Below, in pieces: positions 6,985 to 19,898 of a stretch of 64,000 nucleotides of DNA (position 1 is its first letter; each line of letters opens with the position of its first letter). Source of the stretch: Heliopora coerulea. Its lineage: Eukaryota > Cnidaria > Anthozoa > Scleralcyonacea > Helioporidae. Where the stretch lies: NCBI GenBank assembly GCA_030142905.1, contig JASJOG010000108.1, positions 201,001 through 265,000 on the forward strand. Reading direction: 5' to 3'. The position numbers and the translations under genes are program-made. The notes beneath the pieces were generated by a model, which worked only from the letters and a program-made list of their open reading frames with translations, did no database searches and had not been told where the DNA came from.

Positions 6985-9953
6985 CTAAAGTAAACAAAAT
7001 GAAAACCCCATTCGACTTACTGGACGTTTTGATAGCAAATGTTTGTGTTTCCGTTTAGCATTTGCATAACAGGTTTTATGTCTCCTTAGGTTATGTTATG
7101 TCGGAAAAACTATATTTTTCGGCTGTGTTGATGTATCGTTTCGCACTCTATGTGACGCCCAAAAAGGTATTGCACATGTAACGTGTATAATCTTGCAGTT
7201 CTCTGTTCTGTTGTGGCAGAAAGTGTTTGGGCTAGATCCATTTCAGCCAACACTCAATATTTATTCACAATAGATCTTTACGGCGTTTCATGCATCTGGT
7301 TTTAAACCAAGAACTCTTCTTCCAACATGTTTCATAAGAATCGAAAACTAAACTTCTATCATGTGGCAAACTTCTGAATTACCTGAGAGGGGTGTAAAAA
7401 AAATGCAATTATAGACCCTAGAAGTACTCCGTTCTCTTGAGACCAGGAAAAAAAAGGAGGGATATTTTGTTCTCATCAAAATAAATTTTTTAGACACAAC
7501 TATTCAGTTTTGAGGACAAACACATCTCCATTAAATGAGCATACACTGTCAAGATCTTATAACCAAAGTTTCTAATGAGCATTGTAAGGGGAGGGGTTTG
7601 TACTCTTGTACCGGAACAATCACGCTCATCGAACTTTGTCAGAATTAAACCAGGTTTTGCGAATGAGGGAAGTTGACAATTTTGAAGAGTGGTTATTGTT
7701 TTAATTCATGGGCATCGATTTCCGGAACAGCGAGGTTAAAATGCAAAAGGATTTTTAGGTCCCATCCAGCACATGAATCTCGCCAGTCAAAATTTACCTC
7801 CAACCATATATTACGGTATTACTCTTGGATATTCTGAACCTATTGCAGGAAACTATAGCAACACACTTAATTCGTTTTGTTGGGTATATCCAATTTCAGT
7901 CTACTCATTTTTAATTGGTAATGTTTTTCGCACGAGTATTCTAAAACTCAAATAAATGGATGTATAAATTCTTGTCATGTTGTACCAGTCTTCAGAGCAG
8001 GTTTGAGCTCTGAACTTGAATTTCTTAAGGTACATTCTGGAATTTTTCTTCAAATGACATAGGTTCAATCTAACCAAAATGATTTTTTGCCGGCAGTAGG
8101 AGCAGACATATGATTGTGCTAAAATTGAAGACAAAGCTCACTTCACCATGGTAACCTGCCGGTCACAAACTTGACAATCCTATAGCCAAAGTACACACCC
8201 ACAACAACCACGAAGATCTTCCCTTGGCCGTAGCAGATGATTTGAATCAACTTTGAGTTGTTATTACACTAACAAACCATGGGGATTCCGCTGTGGAAAT
8301 CTATTTTGTATATTTACTGATACAGTAAGATTTCCACTGTACGAAAGTGGCCAGCTTGCTGGGTAAGCCTGTTTCACGTAAATAGCCCTTCCAGCGACTG
8401 GTAATAAATTCTGTCCCGTTTGTATGGATTGACCATAGATAAGTACTGGGAAACTGTCGTCGTGGTGAGTGTACTCTGACTGGTAACGCATCTTCAAGAA
8501 TTCCGTGGTTTATACTTATTTGCTTGTGTCCAAAGCCGAAGATGAAACAGGAAGATCGGGTGTAAAGCAGACGGCAGAAGATTTCGTTCATTTTCACAAG
8601 TGTTCAAACTAATAACAGTGCAGCGATGAAAATTTTTTTTTTTTTGGAAAGTGACTTAGTGATTTTTTCCTATTCACCTGTCGGTGACGGACAAGTTCAT
8701 CTTTTACCTGGTTCACAACCTTTTCAAAACCCATTTACAACTGAGCAAACAACTCCGGCGCAATTCAACGTTTTCCAAATAAAGTACGTGTCACGTGATC
8801 AGTTGTTTGGCTCACGACGAACTTCTCGAACAAATGGCAACGTAGGAAACAAGCGCACAATTTGTCTTCCTCCTTCTTTTCCACCTGCTTTTGTTTAGAC
8901 CTAGATCATTATTCGTATTATAAGTTCTTTTCAGACCTTATTAACAGAATTATAGAAAACTTGATAAGCAGCGCATTGTGCTAAACAAAAATGTATTACG
9001 ACTTTCCCTCCCACCGCCATCAACAATTAAAACGAAGTATGTTTAAAGGCGATCAGGGTTAGGCGCATTTTGAAGCATACTCCACAAACATTGTGCTGTT
9101 GTCAAATCTGTCTTGAATTGAGGAGTTTTATTTGATACCGATGGGAGATGTTTTGGATAAGCAAAGATCGATTTACCGTGGTATCATTCCGAGGGGAACG
9201 GATAGATCGGCGTGAGTCCTTTCATACATGCCAACATGGCCAACTAACCGACGTCAACTAACTTTGACTCCCAATTCCCTATTCTCTATTCCCTATTCAT
9301 GGTGTAGTATTTCAAAAAACTTGTCAACGAATCCAAGGCATAAGTAAACCACCTTCATGTATGTGGAAATTTTCAATCTGAAAACTCCTGAATAGCCCGT
9401 AATATTTTAGGAGACAACTTTCCTCACTTTCCAAAGGACATTCGAACTGCCTCGTTTAAAACCTTAAGACGTCTTTAACATTCTGTGGTATTATACAATC
9501 GCCTTTCCAAACATTGTGAATCCTAAAGATTAAGTTATTCCGGTACTGTTTCTCACATTACCAAGTCTAAGCGGCAACTATTGCTAAACGATTAAGGCAG
9601 GAGGCGCACATACCTGATGAACGGAAGACGGGACCTTCGAGATTGATCAAATCTAAACGCTTCGGAAATGACAAATCTCGGAGTTACCTCAAACTTTACT
9701 TGTCCTCAATTTATGAATCGAGTAGAGGACTTTTTATTTTTGGTGAAACATGGTTTATTCAGATCACGAAATCTAATACCAGGGAGACATGAAGTTGATA
9801 CCACATCTGGACCTATGGAGTCCGCCGCGTTCAAGGAAACTGCATCATGCAAAAAGGCGAAATAGGCATCTAGTCTTTCACTCGTGCACTGCTCGTTTTA
9901 CAACTCGCTCATATAATAGGCACGTCCCTTTCAGGACATCATTATTGACTTAC
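6985..9953 (-). other. Six4/5 intron
   Basis: The donor GTAAGT is at 9953-9948 and the acceptor TTTAG ends at 6985. Overlapping minus-strand frames at 8264-8597 were considered as middle exons but lack a well-placed acceptor. No repeats stand out. Confidence 0.7.
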
Positions 9954-10570
9954 CTTCGTGCTGACGACGGAGCTCGGTCACGTTGTCTTCTGTTCTTGAA
10001 CCAGTTACTTACTTGGGTTAAACTGAGTCCGGTCGTTTTGGCAAGTTCTCTCTTCTCTTGCGGTGAAGGATAACGATTGCTCTGATACGACTTTCGCAAC
10101 GTCTCCCTCGATTTCTCTTTGAAACAGTAGACCGTTTGATCGCCGTCCCAAATGGTTCGTGGCAACGGATGCTTTCTTCGAATTCTGTATTTATCGACGG
10201 CACCGAGCGAGCGTCCACGGAGTTTCGCGGCTTCACTGTAGTGCGCCATATACCAAAGGTTTTGCAAAAGTGCGTGAGATGCAGGTTCGTAATTGTGGCT
10301 TTCCAGGATAGCGTAAAGCTCACGGTAGTTTCCTTGATGGAAAGCCACAACTGCGCGAGCTTTCAGGACACTTTCACTGCCATTAAGTAAGTCGTGCGGT
10401 GGCAGCGACCACAGAAACCGGCTAAGTCGATCGGTATCTCCAGCTTGACGTAACGCGTCGCAAACGCAGGCGATTTGTTCGGGTTTGAAGTTAAAACTTG
10501 CGTTGGTCCGCTCAGTTACTGGGCAGTTCTGTGGTGTGTTCTCCACATTCATCCCGTCGTTGTAATTCAT
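9954..10570 (-). CDS. Six4/5: Six4/5 homeobox transcription factor, exon 1 (SIX domain + homeodomain)
   Basis: Exon 1 starts at ATG 10570 and encodes 205 residues plus two bases, ending at a consensus donor (AAG|GTAAGT, last exon base 9954). The SIX domain runs from about residue 26 ([15 protein letters not shown]) to 135. The K50-type homeodomain is about 143-202, with [13 protein letters not shown] as helix 3. The signature residues [14 protein letters not shown] and [26 protein letters not shown] are those of the Six4/5 group (vertebrate SIX4/SIX5, Drosophila Six4), as opposed to Six1/2 (VGKYR, SYCFKE) or Six3/6 (THCFKER). It is a nuclear DNA-binding protein; family members work with Eya co-activators. 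The exon is intact and no conserved residue is obviously lost. Two further SIX genes follow on the same strand. Confidence 0.95.
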
Positions 10571-10666
10571 AGCCAGAATACGCTTGTAGGATGTTGTGTA
10601 TTATGGACGAACGTTTGCCTATAATCAAACTGTAATTGGCATATTTACTTAAGACAATGTCACAGG

Positions 10667-10731
10667 TTTTATATCGCCAGCAGGGCCAGGGTAAACATAT
10701 CAACGGACTCGACATTCTCACACCTGATTGG
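10667..10731 (-). promoter_or_regulatory. Putative core promoter of Six4/5 (TATA and CCAAT)
   Basis: On the minus strand a TATAAAA (plus-strand TTTTATA, 10667-10673) lies about 97 bases before the start codon. A CCAAT (plus-strand ATTGG, 10727-10731) sits 54 bases further upstream. The spacing is that of a classical TATA/CCAAT promoter and would put transcription start near 10640. Confidence 0.45.
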
Positions 10732-10986
10732 ACGAGAGGCTTTTTAGAGGAAATGCCTCGGCTCATGCGTCATTTGTGGTAATTAGATGCAAAATCCGAA
10801 TGACTGAGCTTCCGAGATCTATTGGTGAGAGGTTTTCTTGTCATTACACGAGCGTGTTCTCTTAGGCCGGTGGAGTCGTCGCCACCGCTACTCAGAAATT
10901 AGTGAGGAGATTCAAGAAATGTGTGTTGGAGCGTCCCTAATCTGGGGGAATAAATCATTTATGCAAATATTACTTTTTGTCTTGTT

Positions 10987-11289
10987 AGGAATATCAAAGC
11001 CCAGCATATAATTTTGAATAAACCCATAATAATACAGACATGAGTTATTGAAAAATATTTTTAATTTAGCTAACGTTTCCGTTGCCAGTCCTGCAACATC
11101 TTCAATTACTTCCTGTCATTGCAAATAGAATATTACATAGTCGAGAACACCTTGTAAATCTATCACTTACTCTGAAGATGTTGCAGGACTGGCAACAACA
11201 CGTTAGCTAAATTAAAAATATTTTTCAATAACTCATGTCTGTATTATTATGGGTTTATTCAAAATTATATGCTGGGCTTTGATATTTCT
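10987..11289. mobile_element. Hairpin MITE, about 303 bp
   Basis: Two arms of about 118 bases (10987-11104 and 11173-11289) are nearly exact reverse complements. Shared blocks include CCCAGCATATAATTTTGAA and GTTGCCAGTCCTGCAACATC. Arm ends read AGGAATATC and GATATTTCT. A non-palindromic centre of about 65 bases separates them. There is no coding capacity. Typical of a non-autonomous fold-back element or MITE. Confidence 0.85.
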
Positions 11290-11522
11290 GAGAAGATTAC
11301 GCTTTCCGCCTGGTTCTTCAATTTCCATTACTTTTTGTCACCATGAATGAACCAGATTAAGTGCCAATCGTGAAGCAGTGAAACGACACTGTTTAAAAGA
11401 AAACCTCTCACGTACGGAGAATAAAACGAGAAATAAGCTAAAGACGAGTATGGCCTGTGTTACATTATTTTCAATATTAACCCGGAATACCGAAAAATCA
11501 GCGAATTCGTGGTTGACGAGCT

Positions 11523-12276
11523 AAGGCCTGTTCTAAACGTCGAACTTTTCATTTGCCTAATCTAATACTAAGTGTTAAGTACATGATAAGTTCGACGTTT
11601 GCAACAATTAAGTTCAGCGAATTTAATAAGGGTCGACCCTAACATCACATTCGACTGCCTCAGTCGCACCTAAGTCGACCTTAATGCATTAGGTTCAGAA
11701 TCTAATACATTTGACCGAAAAAAACTAGTTTGTCTAGTTTTCTTCGTAAGGCGAGCTCGAAACATGAAACTTGATACACAAAGTACGTGCACATCGCAAG
11801 TTGGCGCCCTTTCGAAGTGAACATGTGGGCGCGAAGAGACCATTACTGTCTGTGTTGCGAAAAATTAACGAAATACAGGTGTATAACTTGCAGCACACCA
11901 CTATGTAAATGATGTTCAGTGTTCCAAGACGACGAGGAAGTCGATGGATGGGGAGCAGGGATACCGGTCAGCTATTCTAAGGACTGTGAATTGACATTGA
12001 AGGCGAGCATTGGAGCGTTGTTGCAAGAAGCAGTATCAGTTCTCTATGCTCCTGTTTTCCACTTTCTCACTTTGATAGTTTACCTTCGCCAATTCAAAAC
12101 CGACAAAAAAAATTTTCCTCACGTAACTCATGGGAAATGCGCTTTGGTGGCCACTGACCAAAACAAACGAATGCTCGCAGCAGGCAATTAAGTTCGTTGC
12201 AACCAACGTCGATATTTGTCGAACTTGGTACGTATTAGGTTCGGCACATGATAAATTCGACGTTTAGAACAGGACT
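11523..12276. mobile_element. Non-autonomous DNA element with 18-bp inverted ends
   Basis: CCTGTTCTAAACGTCGAA near 11526-11543 is matched by its exact complement TTCGACGTTTAGAACAGG near 12256-12273. Extra GTTCGACGTTT-type motifs lie just inside both ends. The enclosed 750 bases contain one 90-codon plus frame (11919-12191) that I do not recognise. The flanks share CTAA, a possible but short target duplication. Confidence 0.6.
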
Positions 12277-15200
12277 AAGAATTTATTGAACCTATTACTC
12301 CAGATGACGACTCAATAAATTATTGAAATTTGAAACATGAACTTTCTGCGGGTAATTTTCTGCCTGTGGCTGAATACAGTGTCGGCTTACAAACTGAGTT
12401 TGAACCAGTCCAAGGTTCAGCCGTAGTTTGGTCTATCCTCGGCTGTCGTTTAGTTAGACCTTGTAGTTACTTAAAAACGATGCTACATCAATAGGTTAAG
12501 TTTGATTTGGAACTTCTGAAGTTCTTCGCACATAAACAAACGAGACTAAATCATCTTTTAGCTTAATGTCCGCTGGTGGTATTTAGTTCTTTTTATGAAG
12601 TTACGGTTGTAAGTCGGCACCGCTTACCGGAGTTCAGCCATCTGAGGCGCAGGTAAGATTTCTCAAGAACTCCACGAATTATCCTTATCCTGGTATTCAC
12701 TACTTACTGGTTGTCTAATGTGACTTGGACTAACAAGCTGATCCGTGCCACCAAAAGGTGTAAAATAATAATTTAAATTAAATTTGGTCTTTGCCTGCGG
12801 CCAAGTTAAAGCAACTGTAGCTTTGAAGTTCACTTTACGTAATTCTACCCAGTGGTCAGGTTACGCTGGACGAATTTAAAGATGATTTTAAAGGCAATAC
12901 TCGCCGCAACAACATCGCGTTAAAAATCATTCGCAAATGGCATATTACACGCACAATTTTGTGGGCGACTTTGTATTGGGGCGATAGTCGTGTTTAACAG
13001 TCGACCAGTGTAAAATGACCTTGAAAGGACATAATGCATAGTGCGATCTTCTTTGAGGAAATTGCTATTTTGGGCTTGCGGAAATGTTGCTCGGAAAGAT
13101 TGATAACGTCGATTTTTAACGCGAAATATTGCGCTGTAAAACAGTTTTGTTAAAAACTCGTCCACGAACGAGAAGTTAAGCGCATCAGTTTCTAGTACAA
13201 CATTTGTTGAGTTAAAAGTGTTGGTTAAATCGTCCCAAGTAGCAATCACCTGTTTACGAAAATAATCCCGCAGCCCTTGCTTCCTTCCTTTATCTGTCAC
13301 GGAGTAAAGTGATGGTCGGTTAGTTGTCATAGGGGGTCCATAAATAACAAAAAGGATTATAGGAATCTTTCAAGGAATGTTTAACTTATTATCATCAAGA
13401 AAGTCAGCTCCGCATTCCATGCCTGGGTCAGGATACGTAGTGCGGAGGTTCTTCGAGGGTAGACTGTTTCAACGTTTGACATTTCTGTCTAGCTTGAGGC
13501 ATGCCTCTTGACAATTCCTACAAATTACTTCCGGCAATCCTTTTCAAAGGATCTCATGTTGTGGTTTACCTGCAGGATGGTACTTCATCACTCGTGCAAG
13601 CATGGATCGTCCGCGTGTTTTCTCATTTGCCGGAATCGCCTTGCGATTTGAAATAACCAAACACAAGCCGGGTGGTGACCAGCCCATGACCGGCCAACTA
13701 CTTTACAAAGTATAAAACAAAACAAATTCTGGAAAGGATAGTCATCTTGAAAACTCAAGATTAAAGTTATAAATTAAGTGATGCAACTTTCGTTTTGATG
13801 GTGGTATTTTGACTTTATTTCAAAGTCATCATCAGACTGGATGATGAGTTCAAGTCTTGCTATTTCACTTGAAGGTTTCACTAGAAACACTCTGAAGGTT
13901 TGAAATCCAAAATTTTTCAGTAAGTACAGCTCCATAACCCCTAGTGGAAGCATTTGGTGTGCATTATTACATTACAGCCACCTACTTATACTGGACCAAC
14001 AAAATTGGCTTCCTGCAGGCCTTTAACATCCATATGACTACTGGTGCAGTCTGGTAAAGCAGTATATCAGTTTGCCACTGTTGTCTTCAATGATGTCAAT
14101 TTGACTGACTGATTTTTCTGCAAATTAACATTTTCACTAGTACAGCCCAGCTTATATGTTGATATATTTTTGCAATTTGGATCTAACAATGATCAACTGT
14201 AGTTTTCCGTCACGTGAAACCGAGTTGAGAAAATTCTCTCACCTAAGCTAGCCATTGTGACTGTGAACAAGAATCGTAATCCAAAGAAAAATTTCACATA
14301 AACTCAGCAATTCAAATGTAAGACAAGACAAAAATGATGACAGTAATATTTTGACTTCATTGCAAAGTCACTGTTAGTAAATGGAAAGTATTTCAAAATG
14401 TTGTTCACTGGAAAATGGTTCCAAGCAAGCTCTATTTATTATTAACTACAAGATGACATCATCACCCGAGATGGAGAAACGAAATTGACTTTAGAGATAC
14501 TGCTGCGTCATCTTCATCCAGGTTGATGACGTCACCGTTTTAGCTTACAGTTATACACCTTTCTGGTAAAATTTACCTTGTAAAAAATGACTTTGAAATG
14601 AAATAGAAACGTCGTTTTTATTATTTCTGCGTCTTGTTATATTCTCTATTTTCGGGTTCTCGATATATCGGTATTTTACGGTATTTGTGTTATGCTTTTG
14701 AAACTGCTGGCAGTGGATTTTACGCAACCTCTTGCGGTTATAGTTTCATTAAAATTTTTTGCACACACGGCACGTAGCACTGATCGCTTTTTCGGTGCAA
14801 CATTTGCACTGTTGAAAATCGTTGTCATGTATAACAGCAGCTTCAGCAGCGTTTTTTACTCCGCACAATTGTCGCATTTAACACAAACCTTAAGAACGTT
14901 CGAGGATCGAAACAGAAAACGATATTGACTTCGCTGATCAGTTGACATCAGTGTGACTCAGATAAATACGACTATGTGAACACGGTACACTTGACAGTGT
15001 AGTGTAAACTGCAGTGCTGTTATTTTTCGATGTTGGTATGGTATTCCCATCTTTTCGCAACCACAAATAAGCATCTTTCCATGTTGCTTTACTTCGCCTG
15101 TTTTGAAAAATTTTCTACTTATTTGACGTACCTTAAACGTTCCAGAAACTCGGCTGGGAATGAAACTGTGCCATTCGCGACGGCGTCGTGTCAGCGTAGT

Positions 15201-17597
15201 CTGGATTCGGATAAATTCCATTGTCAGGTGAGAACCAACGTCGCAACGATGTACTAAGCACACCCACAACAATCAGTACGACAATAATTTATATATTTAA
15301 TTCCATCAGTCGTTGCCGTGTCGCCTAAGACGGACTGACATTTTAGATGCTTTGGCCTTGAACAATTTTACTTGAATGTTGAATTTGATCTTCAGACGTC
15401 GCAGGGGAAATTGTGCAAAGAACTTAAACAGTCGACTGCGCAATAAAGAGTAGACTTGAATGTACCGATGTAAACGAAATTAAGATCACGTGGCAACGCT
15501 TACACAAGTAGCTGTCGCAAAATCTAAAAATAGCAATTTACGTTATTTTGGTTTGAACTTCCGATAAAAATAACTGCTTGAGTTCCTCGGGTCTCACAAG
15601 AAGCATTTGCAAACCCTATGACTTGGAAATGTTGATCAGGTCGTAGAAAATTTCGGAAAGAACCAATATCTTGAAATAAGGATAGTTGACTTCGCTAAGG
15701 ACAGTGTGAATCCTCTTGTGACAAATTGGAGGGATCAAGTGCGGTAATTATGGAAGAATCAGAAAATTATTCTGAAAATTTCTTCCATGAATTATCAACA
15801 AAACATGAACTTTAAATTACTGATTCATTCCTAATGACCTGCGTTAAAATCTACAAAACTCGTCAATCGTAACTATACCTCAACAGAAATTCGGCCATTC
15901 TGATTAACTGAACAATTATTTGTTCTGGTTTTGACATTTCCTTTCAAGTCGCTTTTTTGAAATATGACAGTCTTTCATCCAACGTTTACGCCTAGCGAAG
16001 TGTGTGTCATTTGACTCCACACGACCAACTGGTAATATTTTATTCCACGGTTGAAGCCGTGGCTTCACAGAGGGACATTTACGAGGTTTTAAGGTTCGTC
16101 GAGGCTTCCCTATTCACTGTTAAAAACGAAAATATTTCATCTCCGCCAACTGTGGCTTCACTTTTTGTGTTGGTAATCAGCCCATCCAGTTATAAAACAG
16201 TTCGTGGGGAGACTTTTTTGGAGTATTACTGTTTATTTTTGTTGTAATTAATCAGCGTAACCATCATGTTTTGCATTTCTCAAATTTGATCTTTACCTTT
16301 CATTTCAACGGTGTTGTTGTGCTTATAATTAGCTCTTCACCGAAAGACATAAGCCAATTGTGTTTCAAAAATGCAACTCTGAAACGTTCCAAAGATCACC
16401 ATTCGTGAAAGGCCAACGGCCTTAAAACCTTACTGAATGGTGACATTCATCTTGCCTACTTTATCTGCGGACGTCTCTCTTTTTTGAGGAAAAGTCCTCG
16501 ATTTTTTCGCAAAGTTACAATGGTAGGTATGAAGTTAGTTTTATGATCATTCCTTTTAATTCAGATCAATTAGTTTTACCAGCGAGGCGCCTCATTTAGT
16601 ATTCTCTTTTCTTTTGAAACTTCACCGACCACTTGGGGTGGCTTTGCTTACCTAAATTCATTCCATTTGTCTTAATTGATTTAAAACGAGTCTTTGTCTT
16701 TGAGCCTAGTCACTGTGAAAACTTTGATTGACCAGAAGAGGTGAAAGTGAGTTGTACTTTCCAACTTTAATATGCTGTTGAAAGTGGTGGATCAGTTTAA
16801 AAACCCAATGTTAGACCTGGTACAGTTGTTTGGGTCCAGCTAACGTGTCACAGGTGCGTCTGGACGTGTTGTTTTGCTATATGTTAAAAGTGTTCTGTAC
16901 ATGGCTCGTGGAAAAGGAACATTCGAGATTAGTCATAAATGATCTGTGGTACGGTTTTGAGACGTATAAATTTTTAAAGCAGACGTTCCTGTTCATAATA
17001 AATGATACCAGGAGTGAAGAGGATACGTTTGATGAGTAAGATTGCAAACGAAGCACAAGAAGGAATTAATCTGAAATATGTAAGATGGTGAATTATTGAG
17101 TAAACATAGCAGTTTAATGTTTGAGAAACGTGAGAGCTTGGATATATTAAGTATCTGAGTATCGAGCTTGAAGATCGTTCATCTACCTTGAGTAAACATA
17201 CTTTAGTACCGACGAAAAGGACTTCATCCAGTCTCTTTTCGGCCTTGTGTTGAAGCAACACAATATTTCTGAAAATATCACGTCCGTCTGTCGCTATTTG
17301 GTTAAAAATTTCTATCCAACTACCGCTACCTTACATATATTCTCCCATTTCTTCTCACCGTCATCACAAAATGAGTGCATAAATTTCAACACTGACGGGG
17401 GCATTTTTAAAGCCAAGAAAATATTTAAGATCCCTCACTACACATGCTGGCCTGGTCTTATATGCCTTTTGATGTTTTGTGGGGGGAAGACAAGATATTC
17501 CATTTCCCTAATGGCAGCTAGGGCTTTAAACAAGCAACCCTGGGAACAAGCTTTTTAAACAAGTAAACGATGGGACTGGACACCTTCGTGCTCACAG
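12277..17597. other. Intergenic, no recognised gene
   Basis: Several short open frames occur (12920-13330 minus, 14958-15272 minus, 16002-16247 plus), none with recognisable domains. Two copies of a GGTATTTTGACTT-type motif followed by a CAAAGTCA block (about 13,800-13,850 and 14,340-14,380) relate to the repeat at 100-265. Confidence 0.4.
12920..13330 (-). CDS. Hypothetical frame, 136 codons
   Basis: An ATG at 13330 opens a frame of 136 codons to a stop at 12920. The composition is mixed (rich in N, F, T, R) with no signal peptide, membrane segment or family motif that I recognise. It has no near neighbour on the same strand and no obvious splice sites. It may be a chance frame or a decayed fragment. 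Confidence 0.15.
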   Translation of the reverse strand: MTTNRPSLYSVTDKGRKQGLRDYFRKQVIATWDDLTNTFNSTNVVLETDALNFSFVDEFLTKLFYSAIFRVKNRRYQSFRATFPQAQNSNFLKEDRTMHYVLSRSFYTGRLLNTTIAPIQSRPQNCACNMPFANDF

Positions 17598-17885
17598 AGG
17601 TCATATAAAACTAGAAGGGGCATGAGGGCCGAAAATTGGGGTGAAATTGAACGCCACCATTTTGAGTTAATTGGGGGGCATATTACCCTACTCCAGGCCT
17701 TTGCGGTCTGTTCGAGAACCTTGAATAATGAGTCAAAAGTGAAGTGACCTTTGACTATGACATTGAACTGTTCGTCCGGGCATATTTGTTTTGCCCCCCA
17801 TTTTATCGAATATGGCTGCCACCAAATTTCCCCCTGCGGTTGATTGATATTTAGCTATAATGTCCCCTCTAGTTTTATATGATCT
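17598..17885. mobile_element. MITE, about 288 bp
   Basis: The ends are inverted: TCATATAAAACTAGAAGGGG near the left end and, as reverse complement at the right end (about 17859-17884), TCATATAAAACTAGAGGGGA. The interior has no frame of note and contains several G- or C-runs. The size and structure fit a small non-autonomous DNA element. Confidence 0.65.
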
Positions 17886-18523
17886 CTTACGCTCCTGCCC
17901 TTCCTCGCGAACGGAGCAGTGGAGGAAAGACTGGATATGAGGTTGGTCAACTAGACTGCTTTCTGCATTCTGCCTGAATAGCTGCCGTAGCTAAAAATAT
18001 GATTAAAATGGCGTGAAACGCACAATCAACTTCGAAACACATTTATATCTAAAGAGCGTTTCGAGCGGTTTGTAACTACACATAAAAGTAGGTCCACATT
18101 GCGTACATTTTGAAATGGATACCAATTTATATAATTTACAAGTCATCTAAATACAAGCATTTCTCATGCTTAGAAAAGATTCGAGAATTTTGAATAAGGT
18201 CTGTCTAGTTTGCAGACCGGACGACATCTGATGTAGATAACCTTAGGCTGACTGTGGCCGAACAAAATGTAACTAAGACCATCAGGTCCCAGTACTTTAG
18301 AATACTTCGTATCCGGTGGGCAGTCTAGGCACATAAATAAACTTAGGTAGTCGTGCGAAGACACGCTTGAACAATGAAGCACTTTTCACATGCATGGTTA
18401 AACTGGCCATTCCAGTAAATTTATAAAGAAAACAAGGCGTAGTGGCTCATTGTAAACTCGTTATAACAGGGACACTTTTCCAACCTAAACGTCAAGTATA
18501 TTTATATTTTTTACCCTTCTTAG

Positions 18524-19647
18524 ACCGGAAAGCAATGGCACATTCATCGGCTGAGTTGTCCTCAAATTCTGCCCCGTCTTCCATCTCACGTAATTCTTCG
18601 TGTTACATAGAAATACGAGAATATCGCTTCAGTAAGGATGAACTACGTAAAAAAGGTTACAACACACAGTCCTCCTCACCTTATCCAACCTCAAGGCTTC
18701 CCTTTGCCCATCCTGGTTATGTTTATCCAGTCCGTCCTTTGGAATACCCGCACAGTTCAGATGGACGGGGACGTCCAAACTGGAAAGTCTCTGGATTGTA
18801 CACAAGATCTTCAGAATACGAAGATATCTACAATAGAAGGATTCGCAGGGAAGATTCTGCCGGAGTGATGACACCTGGTAGGTTTGGTCGACACTCTTTC
18901 AGGGAGGGAAGGGACACCAGGCGACACGGAGGGATAACTGGTGAAATAAGGCACACAAGGAGACCACTAGGCACGAAGTTAATTCGAGATACGGGGAGAA
19001 CTAGCGGTAAAAGGAACCCAGATGAACGAAGGAAAGTGGGCAAAATAGAAGATATTAAATACAATGGGGACATCAGAGACTCGAGGGATACCACGGACAT
19101 CAGGCACTCAAATGAACCGAAGAACAGGAGAGAAAGAAAGGATGCTAGAAACTCTAGTTACATACACAACGTATGGAACGTTGGGGATGCCAACCACTCC
19201 GAAAAAGAAGGGGATGCAAGGAATTCAAATGTTTTAGGAAGTAACATGAACATAGGAGACATAAGGGATCGTAGATACAGCGAGCACATTGAGGAAATGA
19301 GGAACACAAGGGGAACGTCTAGTCCACCAGACACAAGAGGAGATTCAGTGCGCGAACATTCAAATACTCGGGCTACAAGACATAATATAAACAATGGTGG
19401 AACTAACCAATCAGTAGGCGCAACGCTGCCACAACCCAGAAACACGTCCGAAAATTTTGCGTCAAATCGAACCATTGGAAACTCATCTAAGTCAAAATTA
19501 CCCCCACCAGTTCTTCCTAAGCCTGTCCGTTCCAGACCTCCGATAGCACGACCAAACTCCCCGGCACGAAGCGGGAGCACGCGCTCGAATTTGAGTGATG
19601 TGAGTAGTTATGCATCTCAAAATACAGCTGCAACTGAAACAGGCGTG
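18524..19647 (+). CDS. Dispanin/CD225-family protein, exon 1 (long charged N-terminus)
   Basis: A strong acceptor (TTTTTTACCCTTCTTAG) ends at 18523, so an upstream exon exists. The likely start is ATG 18535 (G at -3, G at +4). From there 371 codons run to a GTGAGT donor at 19648, the only donor here that keeps frame with exon 2. The exon codes a low-complexity, Arg/Asp/Ser/Asn-rich cytoplasmic region. It has degenerate GDIRD, DIRHS and GDARNS repeats near residues 180-270 and a proline-rich KLPPPVLPKPVRSRPP stretch near 322-337 that could bind SH3 domains. Such disordered N-termini precede the CD225 domain in proline-rich transmembrane and SynDIG-type proteins. A rival donor GTAAGT lies 23 bases downstream. 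Confidence 0.75.
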
Positions 19648-19763
19648 GTGAGTGCTATTTTGGACATCTAGTAAGTAAGCTCTGAAATTTTTACGGAATA
19701 CATCTGCTAATAGAAATATGTGATTATTTCTCACTTTTTAATGTCTGACTTCTTTTTCTTTAG

Positions 19764-19898
19764 AAGTCGATTCTAAAGAAGTCAAGCGGTGGACGCGTGG
19801 TTCTCAAAGAAGAACCTTCGTCGTTTACCATCCTCGCCGTGTTATCTTGCATTTTGTGTTTTCCTTTTGGAATTTATGCTCTGATTAAGTCAGATCAG
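19764..19898 (+). CDS. Dispanin/CD225-family protein, exon 2 (first membrane segment)
   Basis: The exon starts after TTCTTTTTCTTTAG and ends at CAG|GTAAAG, with 45 codons in phase 0 at both ends. It encodes the first hydrophobic segment, FTILAVLSCILCFPFGIYALI. The C-x-x-C-F-P-h-G-h-x-A-L pattern is the hallmark of the CD225/dispanin intramembrane region (interferon-induced transmembrane and related proteins). Confidence 0.85.

Noticed and set aside
8264..8597. Middle exon of Six4/5 on the minus strand
   Set aside because: Three overlapping frames look protein-like, but the frame that fits phase 2 has a poor acceptor and soon stops, and exon 1 joins directly to 6984 in phase.
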